Shown one piece after another: positions 1 through 5,515 of a stretch of 6,580 bases of DNA. Source of the stretch: Verrucomicrobiia bacterium (GTDB lineage: Bacteria; Verrucomicrobiota; Verrucomicrobiia; JABWAM01); the NCBI GenBank assembly GCA_013360985.1, contig JABWAM010000142.1, positions 1 to 6,580 on the forward strand, in the 5' to 3' direction. Each line of letters opens with the position of its first letter. The first letter of the stretch is position 1. A program made the position numbers and the translations under genes. The notes under the pieces are model-generated. The model saw only the letters and a list, made by a program, of their open reading frames with translations. It was not told the origin of the DNA and ran no database searches.

Positions 1-2155
1 CCGCAAGGGCGCCTCCCTCAGGCGTCGAGCCGCCGGCGGGCGCCCCTTCCGCGGGTGCGCCCGCCGTACCATCGAGCTCGGCCATCGCCGCTTTGCGACT
101 GAGGCGCACGCGCCCCCTCTCATCCACGCCGATGCATTTCACCGTCATTTCATCGCCCTCCCTGCAGATGTCTTCGACGCGTTCGACGTGCATATTGGCC
201 AGTTCGGAGATGTGGACCATCCCGTCGCGGCCGGGCATGATCTCGACGAAGCAACCGAATTCGCGGATGGTCACCACGCGGCCCTTGTAGATCTTGCCAA
301 TTTCGACGTCGCCGGCGATCCCCTCGATCATCGCGATCGCGCGATCGATGGCTTCCTGACTGGAGCAATAGACCTTGACCTCGCCCGAGTCTTCGATGGC
401 GATCTCGGCGCCGGTCTCGTCCTGAATCTTGCGGATGATCTTGCCGCCGGGCCCGATGACCGCCCCGATCTTCTCGGGGTTGATCTTCATGACCTTGATC
501 TTGGGCGCGTGCGGGGAAATCTGCGCACGCGGCGCGTCGATGACGCCCTGCATCATGTCGAGGATGAGCATCCGCGTGCGACGCGCATCGGCGATCGCCT
601 CCTTCATCACCTGGAAGGCGAGGCCGGGAAGCTTCAGATCGAGCTGGAACCCCGTCACGCCCGCGCGGGTGCCCGCGAGCTTGAAGTCCATGTCGCCGTA
701 AAAATCCTCCATGCCGATGATGTCGGTGAGAAGAACGCTCCGGCCCTGTTCGTGAACGAGACCGACCGAGATGCCGGCCACGGGCGCTTTGAGCGGAACG
801 CCGGCGTCCAAGAGGGCGAGCGTGGCGCCGCAAATCGAAGCCATCGAGGTGGAGCCGTTGGACTCCATGATCTCGGAGCTCAGGCGGATCGCATACGGGA
901 AGGCGGTCGCATCGGGGATGACGGGCTCGATCGAACGCTCGGCGAGGGCGCCGTGACCGATCTCGCGCCGGCCCGGGGAACCGAAGCGGCCCGTTTCGTT
1001 CGTGCTGAACGGCGGGAAGTTGTAGTGGAGGATGAAGCTCTTGGTGTTCTCTCCGCCTCCATAGTTGTCCATCTCCTGGGCGTCGTCGGTCGAGCCGAGC
1101 GTCGCGAGGACCAGCGCCTGCGTCTCGCCGCGCTGGAAGATCGCCGAGCCGTGCGAGCGCGGGAGCAGACCCACCTCGCCGTGGAGCTGGCGGAGGTCGG
1201 CAAGGCCGCGTCCGTCGCAGCGCCGGCCTTCCTGAAGGATCGCGTCGCGGACCGCGCGTTTCTGCAGATACTCGAACGCCTGACCGATTTCGAACTCGGT
1301 GACATCGGGGTATTTCTCGGTGAGGCTCTTGACCACCTCTTCCCGAAGCGCGTTGAGTTTGCCTTCGCGGTTCATCTTGCCGGGAGTCATCAGAGCGGGA
1401 ACGACCCGCGCGCCGACAAGCGCGCGCGCGTCCTCCAGGACGGCTTCGCGGGGAAGGCGGAGCACGAGGGGACGCTTCGGGCGGGCGGCGGAGGCGGCCA
1501 ACTCGCGCTGCATCGCGATCATCTCGCGGACGATCCCGTGGGCGAACTCCATCGCTTGGATGAGCGTTTCTTCGGGGATCTCGCGGGCGCTGCCCTCGAT
1601 CATGAGGATCTCCTCCTGCGTGCCGACATAGACGAGGTCGAGGTCGCTGTCGGGCATCTGCTGATGCGTGGGGTTGGCGACGAATTGGCCCTGGATGCGG
1701 CCGACGCGCACGGCGCCGCACGGCCCGTTCCACGGAATATCGGAGACGGTGAGCGCCGCGGAGGCGCCGTTGATCGCGAGGATGTCGGGATCCACCTCGC
1801 CGTCGGCGGAGAGGAGGATGCTGATGATCTGCACCTCGTTCATGAACCCCTTCGGAAAGAGGGAGCGCAGAGGGCGATCGATCATCCGGCAGGTGAGGAT
1901 TTCTTTCTCCGTGGGGCGTCCCTCGCGCTTGAAGTAGCCGCCTGGAAACTTTCCGGCGGCGGCGGCTTTCTCGCGGTATTCGACCGTCAGAGGAAAGAAG
2001 TCTTTCTCTGTGGGCTTGATCGCGCCTACGGCGGTGGCGAGGACAATTGTCTCGCCGGAGCGGATGGTGACGGCGCCGTCGGCCTGTTTGGCGAGGCGGC
2101 CAGTTTCAATGGTGATGTCGTGTTGACCGATGTGGCGGGTGACGTTGGCGGACAT
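1..2155 (-). CDS. pnp: Polyribonucleotide nucleotidyltransferase (PNPase), 3' end outside window
   Basis: PNPase degrades RNA 3'-to-5' by phosphorolysis, releasing nucleoside diphosphates; in bacteria it works as a cytoplasmic trimer, often with an RNA degradosome. The frame is open from the ATG at 2155 to the window edge, giving 718 visible codons with no stop. The order is N-terminal RNase PH domain, helical linker, second RNase PH domain, KH and S1. The second PH domain has SPGRREIGHG and GDMDFK; D484, D490 and K492 match the known E. coli catalytic residues D486, D492 and K494. KH carries GPGGK at 568-572. S1 spans about 619-688. The visible tail after residue 689 is rich in Ala, Gly, Pro and Glu. 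E. coli PNPase is 711 residues, so this one is slightly longer. ATG 2155 is the only in-frame start after an upstream stop, although it lacks a well-spaced Shine-Dalgarno. It lies 127 bp downstream of rpsO, probably in one transcript. The identification is certain; the C-terminus is unseen. Confidence 0.98.
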   Translation of the reverse strand, partial: MSANVTRHIGQHDITIETGRLAKQADGAVTIRSGETIVLATAVGAIKPTEKDFFPLTVEYREKAAAAGKFPGGYFKREGRPTEKEILTCRMIDRPLRSLFPKGFMNEVQIISILLSADGEVDPDILAINGASAALTVSDIPWNGPCGAVRVGRIQGQFVANPTHQQMPDSDLDLVYVGTQEEILMIEGSAREIPEETLIQAMEFAHGIVREMIAMQRELAASAARPKRPLVLRLPREAVLEDARALVGARVVPALMTPGKMNREGKLNALREEVVKSLTEKYPDVTEFEIGQAFEYLQKRAVRDAILQEGRRCDGRGLADLRQLHGEVGLLPRSHGSAIFQRGETQALVLATLGSTDDAQEMDNYGGGENTKSFILHYNFPPFSTNETGRFGSPGRREIGHGALAERSIEPVIPDATAFPYAIRLSSEIMESNGSTSMASICGATLALLDAGVPLKAPVAGISVGLVHEQGRSVLLTDIIGMEDFYGDMDFKLAGTRAGVTGFQLDLKLPGLAFQVMKEAIADARRTRMLILDMMQGVIDAPRAQISPHAPKIKVMKINPEKIGAVIGPGGKIIRKIQDETGAEIAIEDSGEVKVYCSSQEAIDRAIAMIEGIAGDVEIGKIYKGRVVTIREFGCFVEIMPGRDGMVHISELANMHVERVEDICREGDEMTVKCIGVDERGRVRLSRKAAMAELDGTAGAPAEGAPAGGSTPEGGALA

Positions 2156-2166
2156 AAGGAGTGATG

Positions 2167-2190
2167 GGCGCCGAGGCGCCTCCCTCTTCC
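2167..2190 (-). promoter_or_regulatory. Displaced Shine-Dalgarno and small hairpin before pnp
   Basis: The sequence just before the pnp ATG on the minus strand (CACTCCTT) has no Shine-Dalgarno. The nearest purine-rich match, GGGAGG, lies at 2184-2179, about 23 nt upstream. Between them sits the GGCGCC-GA-GGCGCC repeat (2167-2180), which can fold into a 5-bp GC stem with a 4-nt loop. The stem begins on the last G residues of the GGGAGG. It could either mask this site or, by folding, shorten the distance from it to the ATG. Both readings are inference. PNPase autoregulation through its mRNA leader is known in E. coli, which makes a structured leader reasonable. Confidence 0.35.
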
Positions 2191-2205
2191 CCGCTAGAGA
2201 ACATG

Positions 2206-2235
2206 GCCCAGCCCGCGCGGCGGGGCGGACTGGGC
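2206..2235 (-). other. Strong hairpin in the rpsO-pnp spacer
   Basis: The left arm (2206-2216) and right arm (2225-2235) form an 11-bp stem with an 8-nt loop. There is a single non-Watson-Crick position. Read as minus-strand RNA it is a G-U wobble, but as plus-strand RNA it would be a C-A mismatch, so the fold suits the minus-strand transcript. The sequence after it (CATGTTCTCTAG) has no proper U-tract, so it is not a convincing intrinsic terminator. It could be an mRNA-stabilising or RNase processing structure separating rpsO from pnp; in E. coli this spacer carries a terminator and an RNase III site. The stem is seen directly; its role is inferred. Confidence 0.55.
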
Positions 2236-2282
2236 GATGTGCTCTGGCGCGGTCGTCGGGAGAATCCCGGGTGCCCGGAGTT

Positions 2283-2546
2283 TTACTTTCTCAGGTTGAG
2301 TTGCTTAATGAGTTTCTGATAGCGCGGCGCGTCGGTGCGATGCAGGTAATCGAGCAGGCGCCGCCGCTGCCCGACCATACGGAGCAGCCCTCTTCGGGAG
2401 CTGTGATCTTTTTTGTTCCGCTGGAGATGTTCCGTGAGCTCGTTGATGTGGCGCGTCAAGAGCGCGACCTGCACGTTGGAAGAACCGGTGTCCTTCTCGT
2501 GGAGGCGATACTCCTTGGCTACCGTTGCTTTGGTCTTTGCGTCCAT
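2283..2546 (-). CDS. rpsO: 30S ribosomal protein S15
   Basis: S15 is a primary 16S rRNA-binding protein of the small subunit central domain and also forms a bridge to the 50S subunit. The 87-residue product matches the family along its full length. It has DTGSSNVQVALLT near residues 19-31, then the helix leading to KKDHSSRRGLL around 44-54, and the C-terminal helices ending in QLNLRK. Length is as expected (E. coli 89). The ATG at 2546 is chosen because it gives the family N-terminus. A GTG at 2582 would add 12 residues and has a GAGGG about 10 nt upstream, so it cannot be excluded. The ATG itself lacks a clear Shine-Dalgarno, which fits a gene controlled through its leader. It is followed by pnp on the same strand, a widespread arrangement. 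Confidence 0.97.
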   Translation of the reverse strand: MDAKTKATVAKEYRLHEKDTGSSNVQVALLTRHINELTEHLQRNKKDHSSRRGLLRMVGQRRRLLDYLHRTDAPRYQKLIKQLNLRK

Positions 2547-2646
2547 GGATAAAAAGCCTGCGGCTTCGCGCGGCCCGCTCACGCATCATCTTCCCTCGAA
2601 CCGAGAGACCTTGACCGTCGGGGGCTTCGCGCAAACCACGAAGCGT
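2547..2646 (-). promoter_or_regulatory. Structured rpsO mRNA leader, candidate S15 autoregulatory element
   Basis: The predicted leader of about 100 nt contains a 10-nt direct repeat, GCGCGAAGCC, at 2632-2623 and 2571-2562 (minus-strand reading). Near its 5' end, GCUUCG (2644-2639) can pair with CGAAGC in the first repeat (2629-2624), giving a 6-bp stem with a 9-nt loop. It could instead pair with CGAAGC in the second repeat. The second repeat also forms AAGCC-GCA-GGCUU followed by U residues (2566-2551), a terminator-like hairpin ending 4 nt before the ATG. Mutually exclusive pairings of this kind are typical of switchable leaders. S15 is known to repress its own mRNA in several phyla using unrelated RNA structures. 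Function here is inference. Confidence 0.4.
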
Positions 2647-2652
2647 GAGCGC

Positions 2653-2681
2653 ACTTTACCGGTCTTCCTCCGCAGACGCAA
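2653..2681 (-). promoter_or_regulatory. Candidate sigma-70 promoter for rpsO-pnp
   Basis: On the minus strand TTGCGT (2681-2676) and TAAAGT (2658-2653) are separated by 17 bp. The -35 matches consensus at 3 of 6 positions and the -10 at 4 of 6. Transcription would start near 2646, giving a leader of about 100 nt before the rpsO ATG. This AT-containing stretch stands out in GC-rich surroundings. The evidence is motif and spacing only. Confidence 0.45.
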
Positions 2682-2715
2682 GGGAGAAATGCGCGCGGGC
2701 GCGAATGGATGTGGA

Positions 2716-2744
2716 TTGAACCGCCCCGGAGCGCGGGGGATACT
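2716..2744 (+). promoter_or_regulatory. Candidate promoter with internal dyad for the plus-strand gene
   Basis: TTGAAC (2716-2721) and GATACT (2739-2744) have a 17-bp spacing, each matching 4 of 6 consensus bases. Transcription would begin near 2751, about 30 nt before the ATG at 2780. The spacer holds a perfect dyad, CCCCG-gagcg-CGGGG (2724-2738), which might be an operator, although such dyads arise easily in GC-rich DNA. It is divergent from the rpsO promoter, with the two -35 boxes about 35 bp apart. Confidence 0.35.
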
Positions 2745-2779
2745 CTCTGGGAGCGCGCGATCGCCCCGCGCCCTCCGCC

Positions 2780-3889
2780 ATGACCTCCGCCCCGTCGAAC
2801 GTTTCGCAGGACGCCCTTCGAGGAAAGGCGGTCTATCTTTTCGCGTTCGACGTGGCGTACGAAATTCTTCCCGTCACCGCGCCGACGCTCCTTGGGCAGC
2901 CGCTGACGACGTTTTCGCTCGACGAAAGCAAGCGCCGGCCGCGCGAGCTTCTCTTCTTTCGACCCCAGATGATCCATTTGCCCGGCCTCGAGCGCCATGG
3001 ACCGCGCGGCATGGTTCGGCTTCACCGCACCGTCAAGCTGCTGCCGGTCGGCGTCATGAGCGTGGCCGTTTCCGCGGACTTCGAGGCGGCGCGGATCGAG
3101 GACCTCGCCGCTTATCACGAACCTTCGTTCGACGGAGAGCCGCTGGAAGATCTGGCTCACGCACTGGCCGCCAAGGCCCTCGACGAGTTGCGCCCGTTCT
3201 GCGTCCGCCCTTACGCGCGCCCTTTGAGCGAGGAGGCGTACACCGTTTTTTGCGTCAACGGGCCTCGCCCCCGCGCGTTGGAATGGCTTGCGACCCATCG
3301 TCGGGCGATCGCCGCGGCGCTCGCCGAGGAACGCCGAACCGACCGTCTTTCCGATCAGGAGGCCGAGGAAACGACCGGCCGCGCCTTGAGTTATTACCAT
3401 GAAGATCTCGCCGTCGTGGACTGGGATGCGGCGCTCTTGGTGGACGCCCCCCACGCCTTCGAGGAAACGCTCCATGTGCTCGAGCTGGCCAACGTCCAAC
3501 TTGCGAGCCTGGAGTCTTACGACCGTTTCCTCGACGCCGTGATCAGCCGGGCTTACAGCGATCTCCGCGCGCGAGGCCCGCGCCGCCGCCGCCGCATCCT
3601 CACCGACCTGCGCGAAATCCGCATCGATCTCGCGCGCCTCAACGACGAGATGTCGAACCTCACCAAATTCTTCGGCGATTGGCACCTCGCGCGGATCTAC
3701 GAACGCGCCGCGGAACGCTTCCATCTCGACGACTGGCGGCGCATTGTCGGAGACAAGCTGCGGATGCTCGATCAGATCTACGAAATGATCCAGCACGATC
3801 ATTTCAACCGCTGGATGATCGCGCTCGAGGCGATGATCGTCGCTCTCTTTGTCCTCGATGTCGCCCTGCTTTTCCTCGGCCGCCGCTGA
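2780..3889 (+). CDS. Unrecognised protein with C-terminal membrane anchor, possibly RMD1/DUF155-like
   Basis: I cannot assign a function to this 369-residue protein. The N-terminal half (about 16-160) looks like a mixed soluble domain, with GKAVYLFAFDVAYEI at 15-29, LHRTVKLLPVGVMSVAV at 81-97 and EEAYTVFCV at 151-159. The middle carries YYHEDLAVVDWDAALL (205-220) followed by long charged helices (about 223-340), including LELANVQL, the Arg-rich GPRRRRR run at 266-272 and RLNDEMSNLTKFFGDWHL. It ends in one hydrophobic segment (about 346-366) containing E350 and D360, with RR at the C-terminus. A soluble domain, helical region and single C-terminal transmembrane helix preceded by basic and aromatic residues recall RMD1/YagE (DUF155) proteins, but this is a topology resemblance from memory. 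No signal peptide is seen. The ATG at 2780 lacks a near Shine-Dalgarno. It is the only plus-strand gene, and its last 86 bp lie opposite tilS. Confidence 0.85.
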   Translation: MTSAPSNVSQDALRGKAVYLFAFDVAYEILPVTAPTLLGQPLTTFSLDESKRRPRELLFFRPQMIHLPGLERHGPRGMVRLHRTVKLLPVGVMSVAVSADFEAARIEDLAAYHEPSFDGEPLEDLAHALAAKALDELRPFCVRPYARPLSEEAYTVFCVNGPRPRALEWLATHRRAIAAALAEERRTDRLSDQEAEETTGRALSYYHEDLAVVDWDAALLVDAPHAFEETLHVLELANVQLASLESYDRFLDAVISRAYSDLRARGPRRRRRILTDLREIRIDLARLNDEMSNLTKFFGDWHLARIYERAAERFHLDDWRRIVGDKLRMLDQIYEMIQHDHFNRWMIALEAMIVALFVLDVALLFLGRR

Positions 3890-4715
3890 CCTGCGCGGTT
3901 CGCGGCGTCCCCGGCGCGCGCACGGCGAGGCGCGCGAGAGACTTCAGAAGGTTGCGGTTGAGGCGGCGCGCCGCGAGCGGGAGAAGGCGGTGGCGAATCC
4001 AATTGCGAGGGCGGGAGAGGTCGCGATTCGATGCGTCGGTCAGAAAAGGAAGGCGTTGGCGGCGGACATAGGCGGCAATCTCTTCGGGCGGAGCGTCGAG
4101 AAGAGGGCGCTCGAGGCGCGAGGCGGCTCCATGCGGCCGCGGCGCATCCGGCCAAGCCAAGAGCGGCAGAGGACTGGAGAAGGCCATGCCGCAACGCCCT
4201 GGGCGCGCCGTTCCGAGCAGGATGCGCAAGAGAACCGTTTCCGCCTGATCGCCGAGATGATGGGCGGTCACCACGACGCGGAGACGGCGTCGCCCCGCGA
4301 TCGCGCGCAGGAAACGATAGCGGGCGATGCGGGCGGCTTCTTCGAGGCCGAGGCGATGCCGCCGCGCCAGCGCGGGAACGTTCGCGGCCCCAGAAACGAA
4401 CGGCACCCCCCAAGCGCGACAGAGGCGGCGCGCCCAGCGCGCGTCGGCTTCGGCGGTCCGCCCGCGCACGCAGTGGTTCAGATGGGCCGCAACGGGACGA
4501 TGGCCGGCAACGCGCAGCAGATGGAGCAGGGCCATCGAGTCGCGTCCCCCGGAGAAAGCGAGGAGCACGCGCTCACCCGATCGACGCCAACCGAGCGCGG
4601 AGGTGGCGGCGCGGAAGCGTTCGTACAAACCTCGCTTTGCGACAAGCGGCGTCGGCCCGCCTCGCGCGGAGCGGGAGCGGGCTCTCCGCCGCGCGCTAGG
4701 CCGTCGCGTTTTCAA
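3804..4715 (-). CDS. tilS: tRNA(Ile)-lysidine synthase
   Basis: TilS ligates lysine to C34 of tRNA-Ile(CAU) using ATP, so that the tRNA reads AUA instead of AUG; it is normally essential. Counting from the TTG at 4715, the ATP-binding PP-loop SGGRDS is at 55-60. HLNHCVRG follows at 78-85, AHHLGDQAET at 151-160, RPLL at 203-206, and the conserved TDASN...RNWIRHRLLP block at about 226-246. At 303 residues it resembles short TilS forms that lack the extra C-terminal domains of the E. coli enzyme. The start is uncertain. TTG 4715 overlaps ptsN by 20 bp and adds an Arg-rich N-terminus. TTG 4628, just before YERFRAAT, would give 274 residues and a more typical beginning. Neither has a good ribosome-binding site. 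The last 28 codons run antisense to the membrane anchor of the convergent gene. It is probably cotranscribed with ptsN. Confidence 0.93.
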   Translation of the reverse strand: MKTRRPSARRRARSRSARGGPTPLVAKRGLYERFRAATSALGWRRSGERVLLAFSGGRDSMALLHLLRVAGHRPVAAHLNHCVRGRTAEADARWARRLCRAWGVPFVSGAANVPALARRHRLGLEEAARIARYRFLRAIAGRRRLRVVVTAHHLGDQAETVLLRILLGTARPGRCGMAFSSPLPLLAWPDAPRPHGAASRLERPLLDAPPEEIAAYVRRQRLPFLTDASNRDLSRPRNWIRHRLLPLAARRLNRNLLKSLARLAVRAPGTPRTAQVSGGRGKAGRHRGQRERRSSPRARSSSG

Positions 4716-5160
4716 CCTCGACGAACGCCTGGATCACGTCGTCGGGCCCCGCGGCGAAAAGCAGCCGCTCGCGAAGCGCGTCGAGTTTTACCTGGCGGGC
4801 GAGGATTCCGACGAGGCGCAGGTATTCGGCCACCATCCGTTTCGGAATGCCGATGAGGAAGAGGAGGCGCACGCTTTCCTCAGCGTGCGGCTCGAACTTG
4901 ACGCCCGTCCGGAGCCGGCCCATGACGAGAAAGATGTCCTTCGCCTGATCGGTGCGCGCGTGCGGGATGGCGACGCCATGGCCGATCTCCGTGCTGCCGG
5001 TGGCTTCCCGCTCGTACAGGGCGCGACAGAAAGAGGGGAAGTCGCCGAGGTTGGGGTGGCCCTTGGCGAGCTGCGCGAGCTGATGGATCGCATCCTCCTT
5101 GGTCGCGGCCTCGAGATCGAGGTGGATGAACTCGCGCCGCAGGATTTCCGAAATTTTCAT
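4696..5160 (-). CDS. ptsN: PTS EIIA-type regulatory protein (PtsN/EIIA-Ntr-like)
   Basis: This 154-residue protein is a single EIIA domain of the fructose/nitrogen family. It takes a phosphoryl group on histidine from an HPr-type carrier; stand-alone forms usually regulate rather than transport. The phosphorylation motif GHGVAIPHART contains the expected active-site His67, preceded by the conserved TGSTEIG. The next strand and helix (DIFLVMGRL, then SVRLLFLIGIP and the AEYLRLVGILARQ helix) follow the family pattern. Length is typical (about 150-160). The ATG at 5160 gives the usual MKISEIL opening. A TTG at 5193 is possible, but it would fall inside the candidate promoter. The ATG has no Shine-Dalgarno. 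The usual EIIA-Ntr neighbours rpoN, hpf and ptsO are not seen here, so the partner is unknown. The TAG stop lies inside the tilS frame if tilS starts at 4715. The family is clear; ptsN as symbol is the best guess. Confidence 0.9.
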   Translation of the reverse strand: MKISEILRREFIHLDLEAATKEDAIHQLAQLAKGHPNLGDFPSFCRALYEREATGSTEIGHGVAIPHARTDQAKDIFLVMGRLRTGVKFEPHAEESVRLLFLIGIPKRMVAEYLRLVGILARQVKLDALRERLLFAAGPDDVIQAFVEVENATA

Positions 5161-5172
5161 GCGAGCCGCGAA

Positions 5173-5200
5173 ATTAGACCGGATTTTTCGCAACTTCCAA
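5173..5200 (-). promoter_or_regulatory. Candidate ptsN promoter giving a near-leaderless mRNA
   Basis: On the minus strand TTGGAA (5200-5195, 4 of 6 to consensus) and TCTAAT (5178-5173, 5 of 6) are spaced by 16 bp. Only 12 bases separate the -10 box from the ATG at 5160, so the start point would leave a leader of about 5-6 nt. That fits the absence of a Shine-Dalgarno. It also places the alternative TTG start (5193) upstream of the transcript. The evidence is motif and spacing only. Confidence 0.5.
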
Positions 5201-5208
5201 GACGAAAG

Positions 5209-5231
5209 ATCCGGGCGAAGGTCGCCCGGAT
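5209..5231 (-). terminator. Perfect 10-bp hairpin upstream of ptsN, candidate terminator or attenuator
   Basis: The arms 5209-5218 and 5222-5231 are perfectly complementary (10 bp, GC-rich core) around a 3-nt loop. On the minus strand it is followed by CTTTCGTCTT, a T-rich but interrupted tract. It lies between nadK and the candidate ptsN promoter, so it may end the tlyA-nadK transcript. On the plus strand a run of T (TAGATTTTTC) comes only about 10 nt later. The stem is certain; termination is inferred. Confidence 0.5.
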
Positions 5232-5297
5232 GGCGAGCAATAGATTTTTCATTTCCCGCGTGGCGGAAGCCGACTCCAAATCGCTGAAGGCGCGCTT

Positions 5298-5319
5298 CCC
5301 AGATTCTCGGGAACCTGGG
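5298..5319 (-). other. Hairpin, 9-bp stem, in the nadK-ptsN gap
   Basis: The arms CCCAGATTC (5298-5306) and GAACCTGGG (5311-5319) pair around a 4-nt loop. The single imperfect pair is G-U in minus-strand RNA but A-C in plus-strand RNA, so the stem is uninterrupted only in the minus transcript. There is no U-tract after it, so it is not a classical terminator. Its role is unknown; it may be a 3' UTR structure of nadK or part of a small RNA. Confidence 0.4.
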
Positions 5320-5433
5320 GGTCGTCGCGGTCGCGGAGAGCGATCCCGATCGGCTTCTCGAGGCTCATTTCAGGAAGAGTTCGATGACAGGGACGGCGAC
5401 GCTCGATCGAACGGCGGGGAGAGGCCGCGTGAG

Positions 5434-5450
5434 GGCGGAAGTTTTCCGCC
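5434..5450. other. Perfect 7-bp inverted repeat downstream of nadK
   Basis: GGCGGAA-gtt-TTCCGCC folds perfectly with a 3-nt loop, starting 65 bp after the nadK stop. Neither strand has a T-tract after it, so an intrinsic terminator is unlikely. It could be a transcript 3'-end stabiliser or a protein-binding dyad. Confidence 0.35.
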
Positions 5451-5515
5451 GGCAGGAAAATGGTTGGCGGGTCAGGCGTCCATCCCGAGGCGGACGTTGC
5501 CGGCGGCGTGGGCGG

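Larger units (their letters stand above)
5161..5515. other. Non-coding gap between nadK and ptsN
   Basis: This 355-bp stretch holds no gene I can support on either strand. The longest minus-strand candidate (5249-5368, 39 codons) lacks a ribosome-binding site and a recognisable motif. It contains three hairpins (5434-5450, 5298-5319, 5209-5231) and a candidate ptsN promoter. No tRNA pattern was found. Confidence 0.6.

Noticed and set aside
150..1733. 527-codon minus-strand frame inside pnp
   Set aside because: It is another reading frame of the same strand, extremely Arg-rich and low-complexity, without any recognisable motif. The pnp frame is the real one.
188..2164. Long open frame of 658 codons on the plus strand
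   Set aside because: It lies wholly antisense to pnp, whose domains and catalytic residues are unmistakable. Long antisense frames are expected from strong GC bias at third codon positions.
2547..2582. GTG at 2582 as the rpsO start
   Set aside because: It has a purine tract upstream, but it would add 12 residues absent from S15 proteins and would place coding sequence over the leader hairpin. The ATG at 2546 gives the family length.
2305..2634. 109-codon minus-strand frame overlapping rpsO, with ATGATG after a good GAGGGAAG
   Set aside because: It is the wrong frame of rpsO and Arg-rich. The purine tract may instead belong to the leader structure.
2579..3802. 407-codon minus-strand frame opposite the unknown plus-strand gene
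   Set aside because: The plus-strand reading has patterned hydrophobic and charged helices and a C-terminal membrane segment, whereas this frame shows no motif. Some doubt remains because the plus-strand protein itself is unrecognised.
5249..5368. 39-codon minus-strand ORF starting MSLEKPIGIALRDRDD
   Set aside because: Its first 18 codons have coding-like GC at third positions, but there is no Shine-Dalgarno, no family match I recognise, and its second half loses that bias.
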